From NCBI GenBank assembly GCA_029782215.1, contig JAKOVD010000201.1, positions 1 to 64,000 of the forward strand: a DNA stretch of 64,000 nucleotides, given 5' to 3'. The position numbers and the translations under genes are program-made. The DNA comes from Chloroflexota bacterium. GTDB lineage: Bacteria; Chloroflexota; Anaerolineae; J102. Below are positions 7,918 to 15,977 of the stretch, one piece after another; positions within the stretch are counted from its first letter, which is position 1; every line of letters starts with the position of its first letter. Below the pieces are notes generated by a model that worked only from the letters and a program-made list of their open reading frames with translations, did no database searches and was not told where the DNA came from.

Positions 7918-8316
7918 TCACTTGGTGAAGACCAACCAGGCAGCGTAGGCCAGCAGCGGCACCGCCACCGCCATGAGGGTCCAGAACAGACCCTTGTGGC
8001 TGTTGGTGCCGAAGCCCAGGCCGACAACGGTCACCCGTAGGCCGTTGAGCATGTGCACCAGGATGCCGGCGATCAGAACGACGTCAAACAGCAGGAACGC
8101 AGGATGCTTCGCCAACGCCACGAAGGTATCCCAGGCCGCGGCGCCCCCTGTCAGGGTCGAGAGCACCACCAGGTGCAGCAGCAGGTAGACGACAAGTCCA
8201 ATGCCCGACAGGCGCATGAGCGCGAAGGCGATAAGACCGGTGCTGCGCCCGCGCGGGTCGAACCAGGCCTTGAGGGCCCGTCGCACGGTAGATTGCTGTT
8301 GAATGGGAATGGCCAT
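7918..8316 (-). CDS. Succinate-dehydrogenase-type cytochrome b anchor, SdhC-like
   Basis: A 132-residue protein with three membrane segments (about 27-52, 72-95, 107-128). His48 in LLLHLVVLS and His88 in LVHMLNGLR are candidate haem b ligands; HxLNGxRh is typical of SdhC. Together with His31/His72 of the SdhD-like partner there are four candidate ligands, enough for a two-haem anchor. The gene starts 4 bp after the SdhB-like stop, implying one transcript and coupled translation. Subunit role is clear; the identity of the catalytic subunit is the open point. Confidence 0.85.
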   Translation of the reverse strand: MAIPIQQQSTVRRALKAWFDPRGRSTGLIAFALMRLSGIGLVVYLLLHLVVLSTLTGGAAAWDTFVALAKHPAFLLFDVVLIAGILVHMLNGLRVTVVGLGFGTNSHKGLFWTLMAVAVPLLAYAAWLVFTK

Positions 8317-8320
8317 GGGA

Positions 8321-9070
8321 CTACTCCTCGTGCATTCCGAAGATGCGCTTGACTTTGTATTTCACCAGCTCGCGACGCAGCGCCATGATCTTGCCACCGG
8401 GATCAACATTCGACGGACAGGCGGCGCTGCACTCCATGGCCCCGTGGCAACGCCAAAGACCCTCGGCGCTGTCCACGTGGGCGAACACTTCCCCGGCCGG
8501 GCGATCGCCGGTCACCAGGGCGCGGTAGGCAGCCGCTAACCCGGCAGGACCGATGAATGACGGCGTTGAGTTGGCAACAGGACAGGCCGAAAGGCAGACG
8601 CCGCATTCGACGCAGTCCTCATAGCGCATGTACGCTTCGACCCCTGGCGGCGGCACGCATTCCTTGGCAAACTCGCTCTCGCGCACCAGCGTCATGCCCA
8701 AAGGCGCAAACCTGTCGGCGAACGCCTCCATGTCGACCACCAGGTCCGCAATCAAGGGCAGCGATCCCAGGGGATCGACGGTCACCGTGTCGCTTTTCAG
8801 ATCGAAGACGTTGATCACACAGCTCAGATCCTCGTGACCGTTGGCCTTCATGGCGCAGGTGCCGCAGGAGGCATGGTGACAGGAGTGACGGTAGAGAAGG
8901 GTCGGATCCTGCGTAGCCTTGATGTGCTCAAGCACATCGAGCACGGTCATGCGCTCGTCCACCTCGACGTCAAAGGCGTCGTAGCGGGGCGGGTCAATGA
9001 AGCCGGGCTTGTAGCGAAGTATGTTGAACTTGATCCGGCGTTTCGCGCGTTCGGTTCCGTTTGTACTCAT
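8321..9070 (-). CDS. SdhB/FrdB-type iron-sulfur subunit
   Basis: A 249-residue electron-transfer subunit. The N-terminal ferredoxin domain has C64-x4-C69-x2-C72 (RHSCHHASCGTC) and Cys84 for [2Fe-2S]. The C-terminal domain has C153-x2-C156-x2-C159-x3-C163-P, and C208, C214 and C218-P for the [4Fe-4S] and [3Fe-4S] centres. Length and order match SdhB/FrdB. ATG 9070 has GGAGGAG nine bases upstream. It begins 19 bp after the stop of a GlpA-like FAD dehydrogenase and is followed by SdhC- and SdhD-like anchors, so it probably passes electrons from that flavoprotein to quinone. The alternative is an SdhA encoded elsewhere. Confidence 0.9.
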   Translation of the reverse strand: MSTNGTERAKRRIKFNILRYKPGFIDPPRYDAFDVEVDERMTVLDVLEHIKATQDPTLLYRHSCHHASCGTCAMKANGHEDLSCVINVFDLKSDTVTVDPLGSLPLIADLVVDMEAFADRFAPLGMTLVRESEFAKECVPPPGVEAYMRYEDCVECGVCLSACPVANSTPSFIGPAGLAAAYRALVTGDRPAGEVFAHVDSAEGLWRCHGAMECSAACPSNVDPGGKIMALRRELVKYKVKRIFGMHEE

Positions 9071-9089
9071 CGTTTGGTCTCCTCCCGCC

Positions 9090-10253
9090 TCAATCGTAGT
9101 AGGCCCAATAGGGGAGCAGGACGGTTTCACGCGTACGGCAGGGCGCCTCGACCCCCAGCTTCCGCACCACCAGGTCGGAGGTGAGCTCAGCCATCGCTCG
9201 CATTGTCGTGCCCTTGCCGCCTGTGATCGTCAGAATGCCCTCCACACCGTCGCGATCGCGATGATCGATGGCCTTGAAGGTGCGGCTGATGTCACGCTCG
9301 TCGGCCTCTTTGCTGGCCAGCAGGGGACGCGCCGCCGACCACGCCGCGCGCATGGGGGCATTCTTCACAGCCGGGATCAGTTCGGCGCCCTTGTCATACA
9401 TCTTTTGGATGTGGTCCTCTGGCAGGCCAAGACGATCGGGATCTTCGGCGTGCCAGGAAGTCGTGCCGATGACAGACAGGGCGCGCTGGGGCACGATGAT
9501 GTCCCCGTCGCTGGGCTTGTTCAAGCGGTTTACGACCATATGGCACCAACGACCGCGCACCGCCACCATCACACCCGGCGTCGGCCGGACGGAAACGCTG
9601 ACGCCTGCCATGTCGCTGAGTTTGCCGCCCCAGGCTCCTGTGGCATTGATCACCAGATCGGCGTGGATGTCATACTCTTTGCCGTCGACATGCGACCGCA
9701 CGCGCACGCCCGTCACCGTGTCGCCCTGGCGCAGGATGTCGATCACCTCGCTGTAGGGGCGGATATCGGCGCCATTGCGCTTGGCGGTAGCGAAGAAACG
9801 CATGGGAACCCGCCAGCAATCCATCGTGGCATCCGGGACGCGTACGGCGAGCTGCACCTTGGGATTCAGATTGGGTTCAAGCTTCAGGACTTCCTGCCGA
9901 CCGACCTCGTGCGCCGGAATGCCGCATTCTTCGCAGCCGGCCAGAAATTTGTCTTTGTAGGCCACGTCTTCGTCGCTGATGGCCACGAAAAGACCATCGT
10001 TTTCTTCAAAGGAACCCGGGGCGATCCGGCGCAGGATCTGGTTCTCTTCAATACACTCGACCGCCGATTCCTTGTCATTGACGGCGTAGCGCCCGCCGCT
10101 GTGCAGCAAGCCGTGATGCCGGCCCGATGTTCCCGAGGTCAACTCCCCACGTTCGACCAGTGTCACCTTCATCCCCCTCAGCGTGAGATCATGCGCCAAC
10201 GCCGCCCCGGTCGCTCCACCACCGATCACCAAAACATGATACGTGGTAGCCAT
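9090..10253 (-). CDS. glpA: FAD-dependent glycerol-3-phosphate dehydrogenase, GlpA-like, without Fe-S domain
   Basis: A 387-residue flavoprotein of the DAO superfamily. It has the FAD-binding VLVIGGGATGAALA at the N-terminus and GLLHSGGRYAV, ENQILRRIAP and LTITGGKGTTMRAMAE, which track E. coli GlpA closely by recall. GlpA of E. coli (about 540 residues) carries a C-terminal BFD-like [2Fe-2S] domain; this protein ends before it. It would oxidise glycerol 3-phosphate to DHAP. ATG 10253 follows AAGGAGGATAGGA. The upstream neighbour is glpK; downstream, SdhB/C/D-like genes take the place of glpB and glpC. Substrate call is strong from family and context. Confidence 0.9.
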   Translation of the reverse strand: MATTYHVLVIGGGATGAALAHDLTLRGMKVTLVERGELTSGTSGRHHGLLHSGGRYAVNDKESAVECIEENQILRRIAPGSFEENDGLFVAISDEDVAYKDKFLAGCEECGIPAHEVGRQEVLKLEPNLNPKVQLAVRVPDATMDCWRVPMRFFATAKRNGADIRPYSEVIDILRQGDTVTGVRVRSHVDGKEYDIHADLVINATGAWGGKLSDMAGVSVSVRPTPGVMVAVRGRWCHMVVNRLNKPSDGDIIVPQRALSVIGTTSWHAEDPDRLGLPEDHIQKMYDKGAELIPAVKNAPMRAAWSAARPLLASKEADERDISRTFKAIDHRDRDGVEGILTITGGKGTTMRAMAELTSDLVVRKLGVEAPCRTRETVLLPYWAYYD

Positions 10254-10273
10254 TCCTATCCTCCTTACCAAGA

Positions 10274-10324
10274 CCGGTAGAGCGGCAGACCCTCAGCGAA
10301 CGGGCGAGGGCTGCCGTCTACCGG
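10274..10324. other. Intercistronic hairpin 1, glpK to glpA-like
   Basis: CCGGTAG (10274-10280) pairs with CTACCGG (10318-10324). Inside, CGGCAG with CTGCCG and CCCTC with GAGGG continue the stem. Together with the next hairpin it fills the 133-bp glpK/glpA spacer, which holds no gene. Confidence 0.6.
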
Positions 10325-10342
10325 CCTACAGTTTTCCGAGTC

Positions 10343-10373
10343 GGGGACCGGCGTTCTGCGAACGCCGATCCCC
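10343..10373. other. Intercistronic hairpin 2, glpK to glpA-like
   Basis: GGGGACCGGCGTTC, loop TGC, GAACGCCGATCCCC: a 14-bp stem with one mismatch, directly after the glpK stop. No U tract follows on the minus strand. It could act as an attenuator, or protect the upstream mRNA end after processing. Confidence 0.6.
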
Positions 10374-10386
10374 TGGCTACAGAATG

Positions 10387-11880
10387 TTATTGCTCGATCC
10401 AGTTCATCGAGCGCTGGACGGCCTTCAGCCAGCCCTTATAGAGCTGAGCGCGGGTCGCCTCGTCCATCGCCGGATGCCAGGTGTGGTCGATCTGCCAGTT
10501 CTGGCGCAGATCCTCCAGGGTCGGCCAGAAGCCGACGGCCAGGCCAGCGGCGTAGGCGGCGCCGAGCGCCGTCGTCTCCGCCACCACGGGCCGGACCACA
10601 GGCACGTTGAGGATGTCCGACTGGAACTGCATGAGCGTGTTGTTGAAGACCATACCGCCGTCGACCTTCAGCGCGGTCAGCTTGACGCCGGAGTCCTTCT
10701 CCATGGCATCCAGCACTTCGCGGGTCTGGAAGGCGGTCGCCTCCAGGGCAGCGCGGCAGATGTGGTACTTGTTGACGAACCGGGTCATGCCAACGATGAC
10801 GCCGCGGGCATCAGACTGCCAGTAGGGCGCAAACAGACCCGAGAAGGCGGGCACGAAGTAGATGCCGCCGCTGTCGGGAACCTGCTTGGCATAGTCCTCG
10901 ATGTGCTTCGAGAAATCGAAGAAGTCGAGGTTGTCGCGCAGCCACTGCACCAGGGCGCCGGTGATGGCAATCGAGCCTTCCAGGGCGTAGACCGCCGGTT
11001 GGTCGCCGAGCTTGTAGGCCAGGGTGGTCAGCAAGCCGCTCTTCGAGGGGACAGCCTTGGTGCCGGTGTTCAACAGCATGAAGCAGCCGGTGCCATAGGT
11101 GTTCTTCGCCTCACCGACGCCGTAGCAGGTCTGGCCGACCAGAGCTGCCTGCTGGTCGCCGAGGTCGCCGCACACGGGCACCTTGGACCAGTAGCCGTAG
11201 ACCTTGGGATCGCTGGAGGGGCGGATAGCCGGCAGCATCTTGTGCGGAATGCCCATGACCTTCAGGATTTCAGGATCCCAGTCAAGGGTTTCCAGGCTCA
11301 TGAGCATGGTGCGGCTGGCGTTGGAGACGTCGGTAACGTGGGCGCCGCCGTTGACGCCGCCCGTCAGGTTCCAGATCACCCAGGTATCCATGTTGCCGAA
11401 GAGAGCATCGCCCTTCTCGGCTGCGGCGCGCACACCGGCGACATTGTCCAGGATCCACTTGATCTTGGGGCCAGAGAAATAGGTCGCCAGGGGCAAACCG
11501 ACCTTGGCGCGGAAGCGGTCCTGGCCGCCGTCCTTGGCGAGCTCGTTGCAGATCTTGTCGGTGCGGGTGTCCTGCCAGACGATGGCATTGTAGTAGGGTT
11601 TGCCGGTGTTCTTGTCCCAGACCACCGTCGTCTCGCGCTGGTTGGTCACGCCAATGGCGGCGAGATCGCCGGCGCTGAGGCCGACCTTCTCCAGCGCCCC
11701 TTTCATCACGTCCTGGGTGCGGGCCCAGACTTCCATGGGATCATGCTCGACCCAGCCAGCCTGCGGGTAGATCTGCTCGTGCTCCATCTGGTGCACGCCC
11801 ACCACGCCGCCGCTGTGATCGAAAATCATGAAGCGGGTGCTTGTCGTACCCTGATCGACTGCAGCTACATACTTAGTCAT
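10387..11880 (-). CDS. glpK: Glycerol kinase
   Basis: A 497-residue FGGY-family kinase (usual length about 500) that phosphorylates glycerol with ATP to sn-glycerol 3-phosphate. Seen in sequence: the N-terminal phosphate-binding [14 protein letters not shown], the substrate-site [24 protein letters not shown], the FGGY-type [19 protein letters not shown] and [21 protein letters not shown] 11880 has GGAGGG about ten bases upstream; the alternative start adds only seven residues. It is flanked by dhaL and the GlpA-like gene, so its product feeds the next enzyme in the operon. The 140-bp spacer before it contains only a small CCAGC/GCTGG hairpin. Confidence 0.97.
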   Translation of the reverse strand: MTKYVAAVDQGTTSTRFMIFDHSGGVVGVHQMEHEQIYPQAGWVEHDPMEVWARTQDVMKGALEKVGLSAGDLAAIGVTNQRETTVVWDKNTGKPYYNAIVWQDTRTDKICNELAKDGGQDRFRAKVGLPLATYFSGPKIKWILDNVAGVRAAAEKGDALFGNMDTWVIWNLTGGVNGGAHVTDVSNASRTMLMSLETLDWDPEILKVMGIPHKMLPAIRPSSDPKVYGYWSKVPVCGDLGDQQAALVGQTCYGVGEAKNTYGTGCFMLLNTGTKAVPSKSGLLTTLAYKLGDQPAVYALEGSIAITGALVQWLRDNLDFFDFSKHIEDYAKQVPDSGGIYFVPAFSGLFAPYWQSDARGVIVGMTRFVNKYHICRAALEATAFQTREVLDAMEKDSGVKLTALKVDGGMVFNNTLMQFQSDILNVPVVRPVVAETTALGAAYAAGLAVGFWPTLEDLRQNWQIDHTWHPAMDEATRAQLYKGWLKAVQRSMNWIEQ

Positions 11881-12020
11881 TGTGAACAACCCTCCGGTCA
11901 TTGAGTGAGTCCAGCTTCATCGCTGGTTCAGAAGAAAAAGAACGATGGCGTCCTGCCTGTGGCGCACTGGGGTGAAGTTCCTTCCCCCAAGTGGGTTCGC
12001 CGCAGCGGACGGGTTACGGG

Positions 12021-12656
12021 CTATCCGATCGTCTGGCAGACATCGGCAGCCGTTTTGAGCAAGAGATAGGAGGAAGTTGCGCCTGGGTCTTGGTGGCCGA
12101 TGCTGCGCTCACCGAGATAACTTGCCCGGCCCTTCGTGGCCAGCATGGGAATGGTCGCTTTCATGCCCGCTTCGGCGCCAGCGGCCGCGGCCTGCATCGA
12201 GACGCAAAGACTGCTGCCTTTTTCGACCTCGGCCCGCATGGCGGCAATCCCGGGCGTCAAGGCATCCACCATGGTCTTCTCACCGGGGACGGCCTTGCCA
12301 CGCTGCTGCACACCTTCCAGCCCGGCGGTCAAGGCCGCCAGGAGCTCCTGGGCGGTGAGTTCAGTCTTGTCAGCGGTCACGGCGCCCATCCGCATAAAGA
12401 TCGTGCCGTACAGGGGGCCCCCGGCCCCCCCCACGGTCGAGATCAGCGTCATGCCAACCGTTTTCAGAATGCTGCCGATGTCCTTGTCGGCGACCGTGGG
12501 CAGCTTATCCACGACTGCGCCGAAGCCCCGATCCATATTGACGCCGTGGTCGGCATCGCCAATAGCGGAATCGAGATCGGTCAGGTAAGACCTGTTCTCA
12601 GCTATCGCAGCACGGAAGGCGGCAAGCCACTGCAGGACGTTTTCGCGTGTGAACAT
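12021..12656 (-). CDS. dhaL: Dihydroxyacetone kinase, ADP-binding subunit
   Basis: A 211-residue subunit that holds ADP as a cofactor, is re-phosphorylated by DhaM and passes phosphate to dihydroxyacetone on DhaK. The Mg-binding Asp cluster D29, D34, D36 is in LDSAIGDADHG. The nucleotide-binding GGAGGPLYGT and the C-terminal GRASYLGERSIGHQDPGA are all present. It starts 27 bp after dhaK. The PTS partner (dhaM) is at the far end of the same cluster, which supports the PEP-dependent rather than ATP-dependent form. Confidence 0.95.
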   Translation of the reverse strand: MFTRENVLQWLAAFRAAIAENRSYLTDLDSAIGDADHGVNMDRGFGAVVDKLPTVADKDIGSILKTVGMTLISTVGGAGGPLYGTIFMRMGAVTADKTELTAQELLAALTAGLEGVQQRGKAVPGEKTMVDALTPGIAAMRAEVEKGSSLCVSMQAAAAGAEAGMKATIPMLATKGRASYLGERSIGHQDPGATSSYLLLKTAADVCQTIG

Positions 12657-12683
12657 CGTGTTCTCGGTCAGCCTGATATCGTC

Positions 12684-13679
12684 CTACCAGTGCAGCGCCG
12701 GCGTATTGACCGGTGCATCCCACAGGTTGAGTAGATCGTCGTCCGCCTTGAGCAGCGTGATCGAGCAGCCCTGCATCTCCAGCGAGGTGATGTAGTTGCC
12801 GACCAGCCGGCGGGCGATGGCGACGCCGCTGCCAGAGAGGATCTCGGCGAGCTTGCGGTAGATGATGTACAGCTCGATCGCCGGCGTACCGCCCATGCCA
12901 TTCACCATCGCGATCACCTGGTCGCCCCTCTTGAAGGGCAGGTCGTTGATGATGGGCATTGCCAGCATCTCGGTGATCTCGTCGGCGCTCTTCAGAGGCA
13001 TGCGGACGCGGCCAGGCTCGCCATGAATGCCGATGCCAATCTCCATTTGGTCTTCGGGCAGGTCAAAGGTGGGTTTGCCGGCATGCGGCACGGTGCACGA
13101 CGTCAGTGCCATGCCCATGCTGCGTCCCCAGCCATTCACCTTCTGGCACAGCTCGGTCACGGCCTTCAGGCTGCGGCCCTGCTCAGCGCCGGCGCCGCAG
13201 ATCTTCTCTGCCAGCACCGTGGTGCCCACGCCGCGGCGTCCCGCCGTGTAGAGGCTATCTTGCACGGCCACGTCGTCGTCGATGACCACGCTGGTAACTT
13301 CGATGCCCTCGGCCTGCGCCATCTCGGCAGCCATCTCGAAGTTGAGCACGTCGCCGGTGTAGTTCTTGACAATGTGCAGAACGCCAGCGCCGCCGCTGAC
13401 GGCCTTGGTGGCCTCGTACATCTGATCCGGTGTCGGCGAGGTGAAGACCGCGCCAGGGCAGGCGGCATCGAGCATGCCTTTGCCCACAAACCCGCCGTGC
13501 ATGGGCTCATGGCCGCTGCCACCGCCGGAGATCACGCCCACTTTACCCTGGATCGGCGCATCTGCGCGCACGACGTAGTTCGGGTTGAAGTGAACCCGTA
13601 CGAGATCGGCGTGGGCCAGGGCGACGCCACCCAACGCTTCGAATACGACATCTTCAGGTTTGTTGATGAGTTTCTTCAT
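12684..13679 (-). CDS. dhaK: Dihydroxyacetone kinase, substrate-binding subunit
   Basis: A 331-residue subunit that binds dihydroxyacetone covalently. His219 in GIGIHGEPG corresponds to the hemiaminal-forming His of E. coli DhaK (His218). His57 in SGGGSGHEP and Asp110 in NYTGD match the other active-site residues (His56, Asp109). ATG 13679 ([10 protein letters not shown]) has AGGAGAG upstream; the 20 residues before it are not family-like. dhaL follows at 27 bp. A stable hairpin separates it from glpF. Confidence 0.96.
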   Translation of the reverse strand: MKKLINKPEDVVFEALGGVALAHADLVRVHFNPNYVVRADAPIQGKVGVISGGGSGHEPMHGGFVGKGMLDAACPGAVFTSPTPDQMYEATKAVSGGAGVLHIVKNYTGDVLNFEMAAEMAQAEGIEVTSVVIDDDVAVQDSLYTAGRRGVGTTVLAEKICGAGAEQGRSLKAVTELCQKVNGWGRSMGMALTSCTVPHAGKPTFDLPEDQMEIGIGIHGEPGRVRMPLKSADEITEMLAMPIINDLPFKRGDQVIAMVNGMGGTPAIELYIIYRKLAEILSGSGVAIARRLVGNYITSLEMQGCSITLLKADDDLLNLWDAPVNTPALHW

Positions 13680-13717
13680 CTTGAGCACTCTCCTGGTCTC
13701 ACCCCTGCAAAGGGCAG

Positions 13718-13762
13718 GGCGGGGATTGGCTGTTCGCAACAGTGGCTACGCCAATCCCCGCC
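13718..13762. other. Intercistronic hairpin, glpF to dhaK
   Basis: GGCGGGGATTGGC (13718-13730) and GCCAATCCCCGCC (13750-13762) are a perfect 13-bp inverted repeat. The 19-base loop contains its own TGTT-CGC-AACA mini-hairpin. No U tract follows toward dhaK. It fills most of the 134-bp spacer. Confidence 0.65.
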
Positions 13763-13813
13763 GCCGACCTTGTCTTCAGAGACGAGAGTAATTACAGAAA
13801 GGATGGCAGTGGG

Positions 13814-14560
13814 TTAGACCTTCGGCACGATCGCCAGGAAGACCAACGAGGCAATGACTGCGCCTACCAGCGGGCCAACCACTGGGATCCAGGAATAGCC
13901 CCAGTCAGAGCCGCCCTTGCCCGGGATGGGGAGGATGGCATGGATGATGCGGGGGCCCAGGTCACGGGCAGGGTTGATGGCGTAACCGGTGGGGCCGCCC
14001 AACGACATACCGATCGCCCACACCAGGAAGGCGACGGGGATGATGCCCAGGGCGCCCATGCCAAACGTCGCGCCGGACATCATCAACGTGGCGGGCTTGA
14101 TCATCAGGATGCCGAACATCAGCGCGAAGGTGCCGATGATCTCACAGATCAGGTTCCAGGCAGTGCTCCGGATGGCCGGGCCGGTCGAGAAGACAGCGAG
14201 CTTGAGGCCAGGATCGCTGGTCTGCGCCCAGTGCGGGAAGTAGGCGAGGAAGACCAGGATCGCGCCCAGGAAGGCGCCGATGAACTCACCCACGAAATAG
14301 ACAGGCACCTGGCCCCAGGGGGTGACGCCGGCGACGGCGAGGCCAAGGGTAACGGCGGGGTTCAGGTGGGCGCCGCTGATAGGAGCAGCCACAAAGGCGC
14401 CTACGAACACCGCCATGGCCCATGCTGTGGTAATCACGATCCAGCCGGAACTGTTGCCCTTGGTCTTGCCCAGGAGCACGTTGGCAACGACACCGTCGCC
14501 CAGCAAGATCAGCATCATGGTTCCCAGGATTTCACCGATAAGGATGTTAGCGGTCGACAT
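13814..14560 (-). CDS. glpF: Aquaglyceroporin, glycerol facilitator
   Basis: A 248-residue MIP-family channel with six predicted membrane segments. NPA boxes are at 67-69 (GAHLNPAVT) and 196-198 (YAINPARDLGPR). The Asp right after the second NPAR is characteristic of glycerol-conducting members. It would admit glycerol for GlpK, and is the first gene of the minus-strand glycerol cluster. GAGG lies a few bases before ATG 14560. The upstream 666 bp are AT-richer and gene-free, the likely promoter region. Confidence 0.95.
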   Translation of the reverse strand: MSTANILIGEILGTMMLILLGDGVVANVLLGKTKGNSSGWIVITTAWAMAVFVGAFVAAPISGAHLNPAVTLGLAVAGVTPWGQVPVYFVGEFIGAFLGAILVFLAYFPHWAQTSDPGLKLAVFSTGPAIRSTAWNLICEIIGTFALMFGILMIKPATLMMSGATFGMGALGIIPVAFLVWAIGMSLGGPTGYAINPARDLGPRIIHAILPIPGKGGSDWGYSWIPVVGPLVGAVIASLVFLAIVPKV

Positions 14561-15226
14561 CTTGCTACCTCATTGTAGAAAAGAGCGAAAACGGACGAGA
14601 AACGGTTGTGAGCCAAAAGTAGGAACAACAACAGCGCATTCTCTCTGTGCTAGGCGCCTCCTTTCCCCCTCAGATCCTCCCCTATCGAGAACGCGGTAAA
14701 ACCACAGATCTCGATCTGACGCGCCCAGAGTTTTCGATTGACCCGTTCTACACGGGGGCTTTGGAGCGACGGGTGCCAAGACGGCAAACGCATGTCAAAC
14801 TCTGGAACGAAGGAAAGCAACTTTGCAGTAGTCCATACAACCACGTTCCGACGTCATCGTCAGTCGTAGGGTCACCTAAGTGACCCTCTTGAAACAGCTA
14901 TCCAACTCGTCATAGGACTACTTCAGCGCACACCAACACTGCAGCCTAACGAAGCCTATGAAGACATTGTAATGAAATCACAAACGAAAAGCAAGTTAAA
15001 ATTCCAACACAGCTTTCGCCAATGCGTCCTGCACAGCGATGCGCTGACTACAGTCGCACAAGATTAGGATGTTGGGTGGGCGTTGTCAACTACCACATGG
15101 CTAGTTTTTGATATTCCAAACGGCATATAGGTGGCATTTCGAGAGCGACGCCCACCCATTCCAGGGCGACATGCCAGCCTCGCCGGGGTGAAAGGGGCTA
15201 TCGCCCCCCGAGCTTTCCGTCCTGAC
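14561..15226 (-). promoter_or_regulatory. Gene-free control region upstream of the glycerol cluster
   Basis: 666 bp between glpF and the end of radC, AT-richer than the flanks. I see no convincing ORF. It must contain the glycerol-cluster promoter, but no clear -35/-10 pair stands out on the minus strand. A palindrome at 14868-14887 is described separately. GGGGC-TATC-GCCCC at 15194-15207 is a small hairpin that may end radC transcription. Confidence 0.5.
14868..14887. promoter_or_regulatory. Perfect palindrome, candidate operator
   Basis: AGGGTCAC-CTAA-GTGACCCT: 8-bp arms with a 4-base centre, a typical dimeric-regulator site, about 310 bp upstream of glpF. No regulator gene is nearby, so the protein that reads it is unknown. 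Confidence 0.5.
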
Positions 15227-15943
15227 TCAAGAGAAGCCAAGCCGCTTCTCCTTCAGGCTCACAAATCTGCCCCCGCGGCCAAGCACCAGGTGGTCGAGCA
15301 CGTCGATGTTCAGGAGCCGGCCAGCCTCGACGATCTGCCGCGTGAGCGTGATATCCTCGGGCGAAGGGGTCGGGTCGCCGCTGGGATGGTTGTGGGCGAT
15401 GATCAGGGCGGCAGCATTGCGACGAATGGCGTCGCGGAAGATCTCACCCACACGCACGTGGGCGCTGTTCAGGGAGCCCTGGCAAACCGTGGGATAGGCG
15501 ATGACATTGTTGCGCGTGTCGACGAGCACCACCTTGACGTACTCCTGGTCGGCGAACGCCAGCTCCGGCGCCAACAGGTTGGCCACATCGGCAGGCGATT
15601 TGACCTGGAGCTGTCCCTGCGAGCTTGCCTGCAGGCAGCGCTTGCCAAACTCACGCGCCGCCAGAATCTGCGCCGCCTTGGCCTCCCCCATGCCGCGAAA
15701 GCTCTGCAGCTCTTCCAGCGTGGCGCGCGCCAGACCCCCGAGATCATTGTCATAGTAACGGATGATCTGGGTGGCAAGATCAATGACGTTCAGGCCCTGG
15801 GCGCCGTTGCGCAAGAGGATGGCGAGCAGTTCGGCATGGCTCAAGCTTTCGGGGCCTAAGCGCGCCAGCCGTTCGCGCGGACGCGTATCGGGCGGCAGGT
15901 CCGCGATCGTGTAGTAGTTGGGTGAGTCGGTGGTGTCTGGCAT
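15227..15943 (-). CDS. radC: RadC family JAMM protein
   Basis: A 238-residue protein (family about 225). The N-terminal UPF0758 helix-hairpin-helix part contains ELQSFRGMGEAKAAQILAA. The C-terminal JAB/MPN domain has the metal motif H184-x-H186-x10-D197 in AHNHPSGDPTPSPED. RadC proteins were linked to DNA repair, but the biochemical role is unsettled. I chose ATG 15943 (MPDTTDS) because the 68 residues readable before it come from the overlapping upstream gene in another frame. The gene begins 34 bp after the stop of the membrane-anchored protein. Confidence 0.92.
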   Translation of the reverse strand: MPDTTDSPNYYTIADLPPDTRPRERLARLGPESLSHAELLAILLRNGAQGLNVIDLATQIIRYYDNDLGGLARATLEELQSFRGMGEAKAAQILAAREFGKRCLQASSQGQLQVKSPADVANLLAPELAFADQEYVKVVLVDTRNNVIAYPTVCQGSLNSAHVRVGEIFRDAIRRNAAALIIAHNHPSGDPTPSPEDITLTRQIVEAGRLLNIDVLDHLVLGRGGRFVSLKEKRLGFS

Positions 15944-15977
15944 CTGGACACTCGTGGGGACCTGAACCTGGCCAGGA

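Noticed and set aside
7538-9070. Ordinary succinate dehydrogenase operon
   Set aside because: The flavoprotein next to it is GlpA-like, not SdhA, and no SdhA lies in the window. It is kept as the main alternative, not as the call.
10243-11904. Long plus-strand ORF (553 codons) opposite glpK
   Set aside because: It is the antisense reading of a clearly conserved glpK; composition is a mirror of the real codons and no family is recognisable. Similar antisense ORFs opposite dhaM (1963-3204), fbp (5768-7051), glpA (9021-10280), the moeA fusion (41412-42767) and the ATPase (44498-46069) were rejected for the same reason.
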